A DNA stretch of 64,000 nt, taken from Boletus sp. NGJ (taxonomy: Eukaryota; Basidiomycota; Agaricomycetes; Boletales; Boletaceae). The notes under the pieces are model-generated. The model worked only from the letters and a program-made list of their open reading frames with translations. It had not been told where the DNA came from and searched no databases. The stretch is taken from assembly GCA_019096195.1 (NCBI GenBank), contig JAGTXK010000014.1, positions 303,266 through 367,265 on the forward strand, in the 5' to 3' direction. This document shows positions 37,870 to 48,739 of this stretch, one piece after another. The position numbers and the translations under genes are program-made. How positions within the stretch are numbered: the first letter of the stretch is position 1; every line of letters starts with the position of its first letter.

Positions 37870-40772
37870 TCACGCACCCTCGTACCTCTTTGAAGATATC
37901 GTTCTCGTGGTCACCTTTCTCCTCGTCTCCACCACCCGTTCCGTCGCTCTCCTTGGCGGTGGTACCGGATTCATATCTACCGGATCGACCTCTTCTTCAA
38001 GCTTGCGAATTTCCATACCGAGCTCTTCGAGGTCGTTGGATCCACGACGGCGCATACTCGGGGCGGGGATGACGGGGTAATCTGTGTCGTCGGCGGGCTG
38101 GAACATTGGGAGACGCTCGTTGGCGATATCGGAGCGCCGACTATTGAGCGTGTATCAGGTATCACGTTGGTGCGCGATAAGGAGGGAAATCGAGGCAGCA
38201 CAGACGGAGCAACGCCCAGGCCCACATGCATACGGGTGAATACCGTCGACAACCGTCAGTCCATGATGGAACACAGCGAGGAGGGAAATGCACGAACGCG
38301 TCTGCAAAATTGCGAATGTAGTGTCTGATTTGAGTGCCCTGTGCGGTAAGCATGTCGGGGCCTCTCTGGTCTTCGATGGGGAAGGAGAGCAACTCGGAGG
38401 CATTCTCGGCTTCCTCTCTGCAGGAAGAAGTGAGTGTCATTGTCGATCAGTCGGGCTGGGACGATCTTAAAGGAAGAAAGGAGAGTGAAAGTGAAAAGGG
38501 GGTGGACAAGAATTCCACAGTCATCTAGTCTTTGACAGTAGCGAATGTATCATGAATCCCCGTTGGTTGCAGTTTGACTGCACGCAAAACATGAACTAAT
38601 GCGCTGATCCCTGGAATTGTTAACCCAGCGTTCCATATCATGAAAACGCAGAGGCACAACCACCGAATAGCGCAACTCGAACCGCATTCACAACGCACCT
38701 CAGAAGCTGGAACACCCGCTGCATCTTCCCAACTGCCAGAATCTTGTTCTTGATCTGCTGCCTTCTTACTGCGAGCTCCGAAGACGGCAACGCGAGATCG
38801 ACATGGTCATCCTCTTCCTCTTCCATGCCTTCAAGCTCCTCTGGGCTGCACGTCGCGAGGATCGCGAGTAGCATCTCCGTGACTAGTGGTATTCGCGCAC
38901 AGACCAGGCCGTGAGTCACAAATAAAGGTAGAACACTTCAGGATCAGAAAGTAACATACTCTTCGCGCCGACGAACGGTAGACTCCACGTGAACCCATCC
39001 ATAAAATTCGGTAGCCAATACGGATGACTACTCGAGTTGAACTGCCTGATAGTGATGTTCTTGTTTGCATACTTGATGACAGCACCGCGATTGTGGTAGA
39101 CATCGAGATAATTGGGTGCGCTAAAGACAGTAATGACAGAGGGAAACTTTTTGGTCGGTGTTTTGCGGTACATCATGTATCTGGAGCATGTATGATTTGT
39201 GAAGGGAAAGAAAGGAAGCGGCAGAAACACACCCTGCGTCCTGGGCCTCGTGCCCTCGCACGACCCCAAGTAGGCTGTTCCGCTCGAGAAACTCGCACGC
39301 CGCCCCATACCTTTCGCAATGCACCACCTCACTATTCGTCACACGGGCACCACTCGAGGGGCGAGAGACTCACGTATAAAAGTATGAACAACCTCTCGTA
39401 GCATTGTGCTCAAATGTAGTTCCTGGAGCCAAAGCAGGGCCGTGTGCAGAAGGCTCCTGCTCGTATCCGAAATTCGAGACGGGGTCTGACCACAGCAGAT
39501 CACACAGCAACCCGCTAGATCCGGGCTCCTGGAAACGGTCCAACTGTGATACATCCGTCAATCAGATGCCTATCAGTGATCCCGGAACAAGGGTAGGAGG
39601 CCGACAACGAAAACGCACCCGTCGGATGTCATCCAGGGTGATGAGCTCGGGGGAAAGGCCTCCGTGAACACATAAGAAGCGACTGTCGACGAGCGCAGCG
39701 ACGGGTAGTGCATTGAAGGACTCCAAGCATGCGTCATAAACAGCTTGAGAGTACTTGTGGAGGCCTGTGCCAAGAAAGTTCATCACATTGAGCTTGGACG
39801 ACCCCTAGGCCTTTGGCGTAGACATGCGTACATTCGCGTTTGAACGTAAAATATTCTGTTAAATGTCGGCATTCGTGGTTACCACGAAGGAGGGTAATAT
39901 CTTTCGGGCGTTGGATCTTGAGCGCGTAGAGGTATAACAGGCACTAAAGGTATGGCAGGTGATGTTTTGGTGAGTCAGTGAGGGTAACCGAAAGGCGCGC
40001 ACCTCGATGCCAAAGTTTCCACGATCGACGTAATCACCGAGGAACAAATACGAGCTTTCTGAAAAGTTCCCTCCGATCTCGAAGAGTTTCATGAGGTCAT
40101 ACTGCGGTGAGCCCAGGTGGGACGTGGATCAGTCCATCTACGTGGCATTTGAGCGGAGTTGATGGAGGGCAAGCACTCACGTATTGCCCATGGATATCCC
40201 CGCATACTACAATGAGTCCGGCAATGGCACGCGACCGGTCACTTGCACGATGACGACCAAGAAGGGATGTAAACTCACTCGTAACAGGACTTCCTACATT
40301 GACTAGATTCGGTTCACGGGACAGGATGGCCGTGGTTCTGGAGAGGATGTACAGTGCCTGCTTCTCTGTCAACCTCCCCTCCTTGAAGAAATGTTGCTTC
40401 ATAAACTCGACATTGGGCATCATATGATGGTCGCCTGGTGGGCCGTACTCCCTGATGAAGAGCTGGTCGTCGGTCGGTCTCCAACCCACAGGTTGTATAA
40501 CCTGTATATACAAGAATGCAACAGAAAAAGGTGGTCAATCATACTGCGATCGCCCTGTAGTGTTGATTGTGTTTGGAAGTAGGAGGCGGTCATGAGAGAC
40601 TAACATTGGGCATCGCTCGTTCTTTTAAACTTACTCCGGGTTGGATGGAATTCCATTGGACTACACCACCAGGAAGAACAGGGTCGTGGTCTTGCTCGAG
40701 GGTGGTGCTGTAGGACGGTTGGTTCGCATAGCTGTGTGGCTTACTGTGGTAGTATTCCTGGTTAGATGACAT
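37870..40772 (-). CDS. CNA1: Calcineurin catalytic subunit A (PP2B serine/threonine phosphatase)
   Basis: Twelve exons: 40772-40605, 40501-40279, 40206-40181, 40101-40003, 39943-39832, 39764-39619, 39543-39374, 39310-39233, 39180-38960, 38882-38699, 38417-38298 and 38140-37870, giving 605 residues. The metal-binding phosphatase motifs are GDIHGQ (133-138), GDYVDRG (161-167) and RGNHE (192-196). Next come [21 protein letters not shown] and FSAPNYLD, the calcineurin-B-binding helix region, then the calmodulin-binding stretch (about 454-476, [18 protein letters not shown]) and a Pro/Arg-rich tail. After DRG the sequence is NFGIE, where most homologues have a YFSIE-like sequence. It dephosphorylates Crz1-type factors in Ca2+ stress signalling; that role is by family. 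Confidence 0.96.
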
Positions 40773-43379
40773 TCAGATCGTCGTGCTGGGTATCCGCTGC
40801 GGGTCTGACTGGGTATCGGTCGGCGTGTTGGTCGGCGTCGTGGGTAACGCTCACTAGCGCTAGTGGTCAAATGTTGTGCGATGCTTTTCCTTCAGGCGTG
40901 GACTTTCTCACTACATAAACACTTCCTTTGTTCTCATACCAACGCGGCGCTTAGCGCTTACAGCAACTGCGACGACCAAGTTTTTTTCTTTTTTTTTCCC
41001 TGTGCAATTAACTTGAACGTTGCCATTGATAACCATACCACACTCATCGTATCCGTGTCAGTGTAAGATCATCCTTCTTGACGGTTGAATGAAACGTTGA
41101 TTGACTATCCAGAGTCACCCTAGACTGCGTACCCTCGACAGCTTCCTTTATTCATACTTCACGTTCGCCATCTCCGGACCCGCCCACTTAGACTCGAGTT
41201 GAACCACATACAACATTACCCCTCTTCGAACACAAGAGGCGTTGTTTGATCCACCCGCCGACGGAACCCCCCAAGAAACTCGCTCCATAGATGGGAGAAA
41301 ACAATCGTGACCGCTGAAGATAGGTACAAACATACTATTACTACATTACTCAGGGAGAAGAATGTCTGTCACAGATGAAACACAGTCAAGTCAAATCGAC
41401 AGGGCTCTTGCAGAATCTCTGACCGATCTGAATTATGTTTGCAATTACTTAATTCTCTGCGCTGCCTTTGTTTCAACTCACCTTAATCGTCCATCACAAC
41501 ACTTTATCCAGTGCTCGACCTCATCTGCGCTTTTAGGCGCCACCCTCTATTCTCGCCGCTGCCGAATCATTCTCGGATGTCATTTCCTGGCATAGGACCT
41601 CCGATGGGTTTAATGACATCGGGGGGACAACCATTGATCCAGAAACTATATGACCTGCGTTTCAGCTGTACCGAAGAATATAGACCACGTTCTCCTTTGC
41701 AGTGAGGGGTCACACGAAACGAACGACGAGAACACTAGGCGGGGGTTCCAGACGCTCGGAGTCTACTAAGCGGAAAAGACCCCGCTGTGTCCGTAGGGGA
41801 CGGCGTGGCGCGGGCCATTCTACACTGGTACATATTACTTCGCCCTCGCATCATCGCCATGGACTACGGACGGGATCAAGGGGTGATACAAACAGTTCAC
41901 GCATAATTCTCAATGAGCGATCTGAGATCGGAGAGATGTAGGTGTACATTCTCACTCGAGTTCGAGACGAAGAGAGTGAAACTTGCTATCTAGATAGCTT
42001 CCGCAATATGTGACGTAATTCAGTGAAGTCCATATCTCGAGGGCCCGGAAGCCAAGCCGTGCACGAGGAAGAGGATGACAACCAGGCTTTGAGACGAGGA
42101 CCCCCATGTGACATGTAATTTTACAATCATTAGCCCCAAACAGTTGTTCCATGGATGCTTGGTTGACTTTTAGGCTTCCGGCCTCAGGGTCTTGGCACCA
42201 TAAGATTTTTCCATCTCCTTGTTAGACGATAACAGGATACATGGAACGACGCCGACTACATTCCAAGACATCTCGATGTCTGCCGACTCGAAGCATTGCA
42301 TCTTTGAGTAGTGCGCATCATAAGCCTCGTCGTTTTGTACCTGAAAGAGGAATTGCCTGCAACAAGGGTGGGATCCACCACCAGGGGTGATCAGCCCGAG
42401 TGGCTAACATTGATGCACAGTTGCAGGATTCCCGTCCACCTCCATTCTTGGTGGCGCTTGGCCCAGCTGCTAAGCCAAAGAAATGAAGGAGAGATGCCGG
42501 TTATTTCAGATATTAACCTTGTTAAAGGCGCTTTTGCAAAAGTCCTGAAGGTACAAGGTCGCTCCGCAAGAACTACAGTAGCCAGAGAGGAATGATACAC
42601 CTCATGATCACCGGGAAGACAGCCTAAGAGGAAATTTCATTCGCTGGAGCTCTTCAAATGACGAAAACACGTTACCTGATTATTATTTTTATTATTATTT
42701 TCAGTTCATCGATGATCGGACTGAAGAATGGCAGTGTGGTGGGTGGGACACCGACAGACCGCTCCAGAATTTGAAAGCCTAGTGTCAGCATATGAGGCCT
42801 TGAGGTGCGATCCAGGAGAAAAACATTGATAATGTGATCGCGCAAGGCGACTACAGCACGTCAGCTGCGTCCCCAAGATTGCTCGGTGACTGATACCAAG
42901 TATAGGAAGAGGGTATGAGCATGGTCGATATCGATATCATGTACAAGTCGGCACAAATACCTCCTTTCAGTACGAGAGTGTACATCAAAGCGAGGATCTA
43001 ATAATTAATTGAAGTCAACAAGAATATCTTTGCGCGCAGAATGGCTGTACGTTGTCGCACTGGTGCTGAAAGGTGATCTATCGTGCAATGTTCAAGTAGC
43101 GTCAGTCTTTGTCGAGCATGGAAACCTACCCTTTGAATGATCCAGGCTTCGTCGCCTGCGCTTCATTAAGCTTCTGTAGAGAAGTCGCCATCCTTACAGG
43201 GTTGCGCCTTTAATCCAAGTTTCGCGAAGTAGCGCCGATCCAGCTGAGGCAGAGCCACGGCGTAGCCTATCTGGCAGTTACTCACGTTCCTCTCACCAGA
43301 GTCACCACCAAGCCAACCCTCGCAACACAGCCCATAACGCTCAAGACCGACAAGTTTTTTTTTTTACTTTTGTGCGATC
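40773..43379. other. Intergenic stretch of about 2.6 kb
   Basis: No supported gene. Runs of T at about 40980-40999 and 43356-43366, and an (ATT)n-like tract near 42678-42703. A minus-strand frame at 41333-41148 has no recognisable domain. Confidence 0.45.
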
Positions 43380-44176
43380 ATGGCAGACCTCATCCAAGGA
43401 CTTGATCCCGGAAAACTCGTGCTCGGCGGCGCTGTATGCCCTCATTCTCTAATTTCTTTCCATCATGTCCTCACAACTCGATCGTCCCTCAGGTGTTGTC
43501 CTTTATAATGAGTCCATTCTCGGCGCCAGCGTACAATCTACCCATCTTCCTGTTTGGAGCTCTCGTGCATGAGAGTAGCGACGCAGTACAGTCGCTCAAG
43601 TTGGTAGGCTGCGCAATTCCCTGTCGTAACCTCGTCGCACTGAATTCAAGTCCCCGGACCAACAGTTCTCCGGCATCTTGTCTGCGTCGATGCTCTTCGA
43701 TATCATCTGGGTATTCAACAACGAGCACAGCGGCTTCGTCAAACTGCTCCTATTCCTTCTCTGGTTGCTCAAAGTGTGTGCCGAATAACATATGTTGCAT
43801 GTCTGCAGCCGACCAACACACATGCTGATGTGAGCACCCCTTCTAGTTCCCAACCACAGCGACGTTCTTGGCGACTCTCCGTCACAGAGGCTCTCAATTC
43901 ATGGGTCTTGGCCCTGATACCAGTGGTCCGACTGGCAAGTCCCTCTTCTCCTCATGGACCCATACGTCATACGTCATACGGATTACTGATTCCGCAGCAG
44001 TCTGGTCCATGCCTGGCGGCTTCACCTCGGGCGGTCGTGAAGGTTACCAAGTCGTCGACGACGAGCCACGCGTCTCTGTTCCCCGTGGACCGCATCCACC
44101 TCCCAAGACGACCGTCGTCGCGCCAACCCCCCAACCCGCCCCTGGGGTCCAACCCGGCAATTACCAAAACGCATAA
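43380..44176 (+). CDS. AGTRAP-like multi-spanning membrane protein
   Basis: Exons 43380-43433, 43493-43603, 43666-43773, 43847-43934 and 44001-44176 give 178 residues. Hydrophobic segments follow one another: VLSFIMSPFSAPAY, NLPIFLFGALV, GILSASMLFDIIWVF, KLLLFLLWLLK. Then come TLRHRGSQFMGLG and a Gly/Pro-rich cytosolic tail ending in PGVQPGNYQNA. The NLPIFLFG and LFDII pattern recalls the angiotensin-receptor-associated (AGTRAP) family, but that is a pattern match by eye. The fourth intron uses a GC donor (GCAAGT) and CAGCAG acceptor; because it is a multiple of three it could also be read through. Confidence 0.7.
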
Positions 44177-45234
44177 ACCCCCCGCGTCGCGACGGGGCAT
44201 GGTGTCATCCTATAGACAAACGCCGCTGCATAATATCCCTGTCTGTTGGCGCCTTACAGGTCGATATGTCGAGGTCTTTCCTGATCATTAGTGTCTAGTC
44301 TTTTTTTTTTGGAGAAAATCATGCGATTTGTTTTGCCTTGTTTGCGACCACGGATAGCGTTCGTGCGACTGGCTTGGTGCTGTAGAGGTGTATACGTGCG
44401 GTTGGTCTGTTGATCTACCCGTGTCGCGTTTGATAATGGCTATATGAGGTGGTTGCTTGTCTTGCGCACAGGGTCGCCACGGACGTCAAGCGGCGACCAA
44501 CTTGAAACAACAAATGATTCACCCAGTGCGATGTTCGGGAACTAGTCAGAGGCTTACACCCTCCGAGAATTTCCAAACCACCTCAGTGCCTCGGCTATAA
44601 CCAACCTTCAAATCTCAGATGCGACGTTGGATCATCCGAAGATGATTGACACACTCGTGGATGGGGATGACCAGATCAGTGACTCACATCTGCCGCATCA
44701 CAACTGAGCTTTCCCTCTGCGGGACAAAGTATGTACCTGTACTGTACAAACGAAACACCATAGCGGGATCGAATCGCGAAAGGAGCGATGGTTAGAAGGT
44801 TCGAGCAACGCTTAGCCACCTCAATTGCCCTTGCCTGCTCAGTTGTGGTCGACTGTAGATACCCCATGTACATCCGCTGATCCCGGTTAGATCTGGATAC
44901 CTCTTCCGACATCCTCGTTGATCAGTCGTGCGTTAGTCATAGCCTGTTGTGAGCAGTGTGTTCGTTGGATGACCTCCTAATTAACATGCACGGGATTGTT
45001 GGGGGAGAATACAAGATGTCAAATGGACACCGCTTTTCTGAGGACTGACCTTGACCGCCTTCTCGAGCAAGCAGCAACTCAAAGTCCGGGAGAGAGCAGG
45101 GAAGAACTAGTATACAAGAGAGGATGGCGCATACTCACAAAACCATATATCGAACCGTCCTATCCTACAAATCCAAGACAAACTCGCCTCCCGCCCGATA
45201 CTACGCACACCCTCAACGATAATGTTTATGCACT
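44177..45234. other. Intergenic region between the convergent AGTRAP-like and P450 genes
   Basis: 3' flanks of both genes. The plus-strand open frame 44996-45475 is largely a shadow of the P450 3' exons. No gene. Confidence 0.5.
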
Positions 45235-47505
45235 TCAGGCATCCTGCGTCAACGACCGCAACACCGCCTCCGACCGTGACCTGACCGCCAGCTTAAACGG
45301 ATTCGGTAACCTACATCCAATATCAGCATCGGCCCCCTTCACGCCATCATGGAACCCACAAACAAGGATACGTACCGAAGGATTGAATTGTCATACACCA
45401 CCTCCGGCTCAACTTCCACCCCATGTTCATCCACAGCCTTGCCAATATCCAGCGTGGCTATCATGGACACCGTGAGCAACCACGCCGAAGCCTCGACAAG
45501 ATGTACACCAGGACATCGGCTGTGCATCGTGCCCACAAGGTGTGGATAAGTGTTCAAAGTTCGGTCGAGTAGAGCACCCGCTTACCGTCTTCCGAAACCA
45601 AAGACATACGTCCGTGGATCGCGTCGTCGTTCTGTTGCCTCGTCTGCAGCGGGTTCGAGATACCGATCGGGATTAAACGCATGAGGATCTGGAAAGAGGT
45701 TTTCGTCTCGGAGAATGCTCCTGATACACGTCTCCGATCAACCTGGCCTTTATTGCCACATAGACATCCAATTCAGACTCACCAGATATTCGCAAACACC
45801 TAAGCACGCAGTCGGATGAATAAACGGGCGAATGAAGAAAGCAGGTTGACGTACGAGTGACCCCTTAGGTATCAAGGCACCATCGCAAACGTCATCCTCC
45901 ATCAACCTATGCGGAAGACCTAGAACGAACATGAGCATTAATTTACACGTTACTCGAGGGACTTACTCAGAGGTACAGGTACACTCCACCTCAGCGACTC
46001 CGTGAAGACCGCATTGCAATACGGCAATGACTCCCGATCCTCAAAGAGTGGCAACCGATCCTGTCCAATCACCGCATCGATTTCTGCTTGTGCTCGTTTG
46101 AGCACTGCAGGATATTGTACCATGGCGAGGAAGAAATGTGTTAGGGTCGTGACCATCTGTTAATCACGGTATTTTGGTCGTCATGTCTCCACAGCCAGGT
46201 TGGTACATACAGTGTCAGTGCTAGCTTCCGTTCAGTTAAATAGAGCAAAATTCAGCGAGGAAAAATGTCTGACCTCCCGGCGTACATCGAGTTTGCGGTC
46301 CATCTTAGATCGAAATTCTGTTGAGCATCAAGATTCTTTTCCTTGTTATGATGTCCATCCAAAACCGTGGAGACGAACGACGCCTTTGCGGTGCCCTTGC
46401 GCTATGCCAAGACAAGACATAGTCAACGGCGTACAAGAGAAGTGAGAAGTGGTTTACCCTCTCATCCAAAACGAACTTGTATGGCTCATTAACAAACTCG
46501 TCTATCTTCTGTTTCCAGATGGCGGCATTCCGCTTGAATCCGGCACCAGGAAACCAGTCCGGCAAATATTTCACTAGACTCATCACGCGCGTCAGCGGTG
46601 CGCAGGCTCCGAACGAGTCAACGAAGACGTACACGAAGGAATGACGTCGACAGGCCAGATCCCACCGCCCGAGCCGATACGATTGGCGAGCAACGACATA
46701 CACTCGTCAGCAAGTTTCAGAAAGACGTCGTCAGTCGACTGGACATGGTATCCGTACACGACCAATAACGTCAATCCACCTACGTATCTGACCATGTGAC
46801 CAAAGTCAGACGGGACCGGACAGAAGAAAGAAAAGAAAAAAGAAAAAGGAAAAAGAAAAACGTACCGCCGGAGATGGTCCTGAAACCTGAGTGGATCTTC
46901 GAGAAGCCCTCTGAGGAACGGCTTCGTTTCAAGCACGAGCAATGGGAGGTAACGTTTCACACTCGACGATCCAAGCGCTGCTTGCATCAACTTCCGCTGT
47001 CGACGCGACTGATCGCTGTATGGTGTAAATGCCACCATGTTCTTACATCCGCAACTGATCAGATAAGGTTCAGATTGCAAGCAAATGTGGATGAAATTAG
47101 GCAGACGTACAGATCTCCCAACATGACGAGCCTCGGCTTGTCAGAGTATATAGATCCACGTTTCTCCAACAGATTGAATACCACTTCGGGGGTATTCAAA
47201 AAGACGATCCCCTGACCAAACACATGAAGATACGTGATATCACCTAACCAAAGAGGCGGGGTCATAAGTACCGTGCATCACGGAAGCGCGAGATAAGGCG
47301 ACGAACCATACTGCTGTCCCCATCGTTCGGCCGAGACCCAGAGCTCCTTTGTAGCGAGATCGGCGATGTTGCCCAGAATGAGGAGCGGCTTCGGCCCAGG
47401 GGGTAATGGGGCAGGTGACTTCGGTTTGGTGAGATAACGGTAGAGCGCGTAGCACAGTGTAGCCACGAGAAGCATCGCAGAGAACATTGTCGTCGTGGCC
47501 ATCAT
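45235..47505 (-). CDS. Cytochrome P450 monooxygenase (microsomal class)
   Basis: Thirteen exons: 47505-47307, 47243-47111, 47054-46866, 46787-46633, 46573-46458, 46401-46274, 46220-46211 (10 nt), 46156-45967, 45919-45855, 45799-45783, 45720-45586, 45519-45376 and 45310-45235, giving 518 residues. An N-terminal anchor (MFSAMLLVATLCYALYRYL) and proline hinge (PLPPGPKPLLILGN) come first. The I-helix oxygen motif AGSTDT is at 305-310, the K-helix ExxR at 363-366 (ESLR) and the heme loop FGFGRRRCPG at 441-450 with Cys448 as iron ligand. It is similar in layout to the basidiomycete P450s annotated as O-methylsterigmatocystin oxidoreductase-like. It is ER-bound and needs a reductase; the substrate is unknown. 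ATG 47505 or 47502 could start. Confidence 0.93.
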
Positions 47506-48139
47506 CCGAGTACGTCGCGCGAGATCAGATTCAGGGAGCGGGGAAAAAATGGAGCGAGTGGGTCGGAAGGTGTGAAAGGAAGATTCAGAGGAGGAGGGGA
47601 GCACGATCCATACTCCCATCTCACCTCCACCTTTTTACACTCGTCGGCTGTTGGTTTGTTGGTTCATCACAGGCACGCGACTATTGCTATCCAGGTCGAC
47701 GGGGATATGACAGGGGTTGTAGATAGATAAATGAAAGGGTGGTGGGAGACATTTGTCTGCCGCCCAGGCCGGAGGTCTGTCAAACCTGGAAACACTTCTA
47801 ATGGGGCTGGGTAAAACGCCATGCCAATTCGCAACTCCGCACGTGAGTCGCTAGATCTCTGACTCACAGGCCTGGGACAGTGCTGTACGCTGCAGGGCCA
47901 GGTGTTGCCATTACTTTCACTGTACCAGTGGTGGTGTATCACAGGTCTATAGTTCGTGAAATTCAATATATCTGAAAAAAATATGGAGAGGTGGGAAAAA
48001 ACCTTGCCTTGAATCCACAACAAGAATTGTGAGGGTCCGTCAAAAACTTCGCGTGCCAGAGAGATGCCGGCCTGCAAAGTACGAAATGGCATAGAGATGC
48101 AAAATTTCTCCGACCGACGGAGGGACACCCGATAAATCA
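47506..48139. other. P450 upstream region
   Basis: Holds the P450 promoter. A 157-codon minus-strand open frame (48140-47667) has no recognisable domain and starts exactly at the LTR edge, so I leave it out. Confidence 0.45.
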
Positions 48140-48682
48140 TGCTGCTCCTAAGCTAACTTAGGGAAAGTAGCCTCTTCCTAGTAGTCCTAAGTACTAGGGG
48201 CTCAGGGCGCACTCGGGCACCACTCCGTCCCGTTCTGGTTCCCTTACACAGCTTACATTGCTGAGGAGCTGCAAAATTACTCTCCCATGCTTCTTGTTCC
48301 TGTTCCCAATCATTGATGCTGTCCTGCACGTCCCCCACACTGTGCACACAGGCCATGGCTTGCTGTCAATGTTTCCTTCCGTGCCCTGTTTGGCTATACC
48401 ACCAGGAGGGCCCTTGGTACATATATCTTCCATGCTCCTTCTCGCTCCCCATCATTGTTGTCATGCACCTCCTACCCCCTCTTGCTTCTTTTGTTGCCAT
48501 GTGCACCATCTTCCTGTCCTCTCTTGCCTTTTTCATTGTTGTGGACATCATCTCCCTGTGTAATAAGACTGTAGTCTTCAGTGTAGTCACTGAAGAGAAG
48601 ATCTATAGTATGAAGGTCTTAAGTACCGCGTGATTATGTAATCTGTGTGGCTGTACTACCACACTCTTATGAATCTCCAACA
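48140..48682 (-). mobile_element. LTR (3' LTR of a minus-strand retroelement), about 543 bp
   Basis: On the minus strand it starts TGTTGGAGATTCATAAGAG directly after a purine tract and ends ..GGAGCAGCA, giving TG..CA borders. It contains a perfect 8-bp hairpin (48576-48583/48588-48595). The matching 5' LTR is not in the window, so the left border is a best reading. CpG is scarce. Confidence 0.65.
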
Positions 48683-48700
48683 CTCCCCCTCAAACGAGAC
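48683..48700 (-). other. Polypurine tract before the LTR
   Basis: On the minus strand the sequence is CTCGTTTGAGGGGGAG, abutting the TG of the LTR, as expected of the plus-strand primer site of a retroelement. Confidence 0.6.
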
Positions 48701-48739
48701 GGGGTAGTCAGGTAGGAATAAACAGATAAAAGAAATGAA

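Noticed and set aside
44996-45475. Plus-strand ORF of 159 codons
   Set aside because: Overlaps the 3' exons of the P450 on the other strand, which carry the heme-binding motif; this frame is a shadow.
45235-47505. Secondary-metabolite cluster with the O-methyltransferase or MBOAT gene
   Set aside because: The genes are 35-45 kb apart with housekeeping genes between them; no backbone synthase is present.
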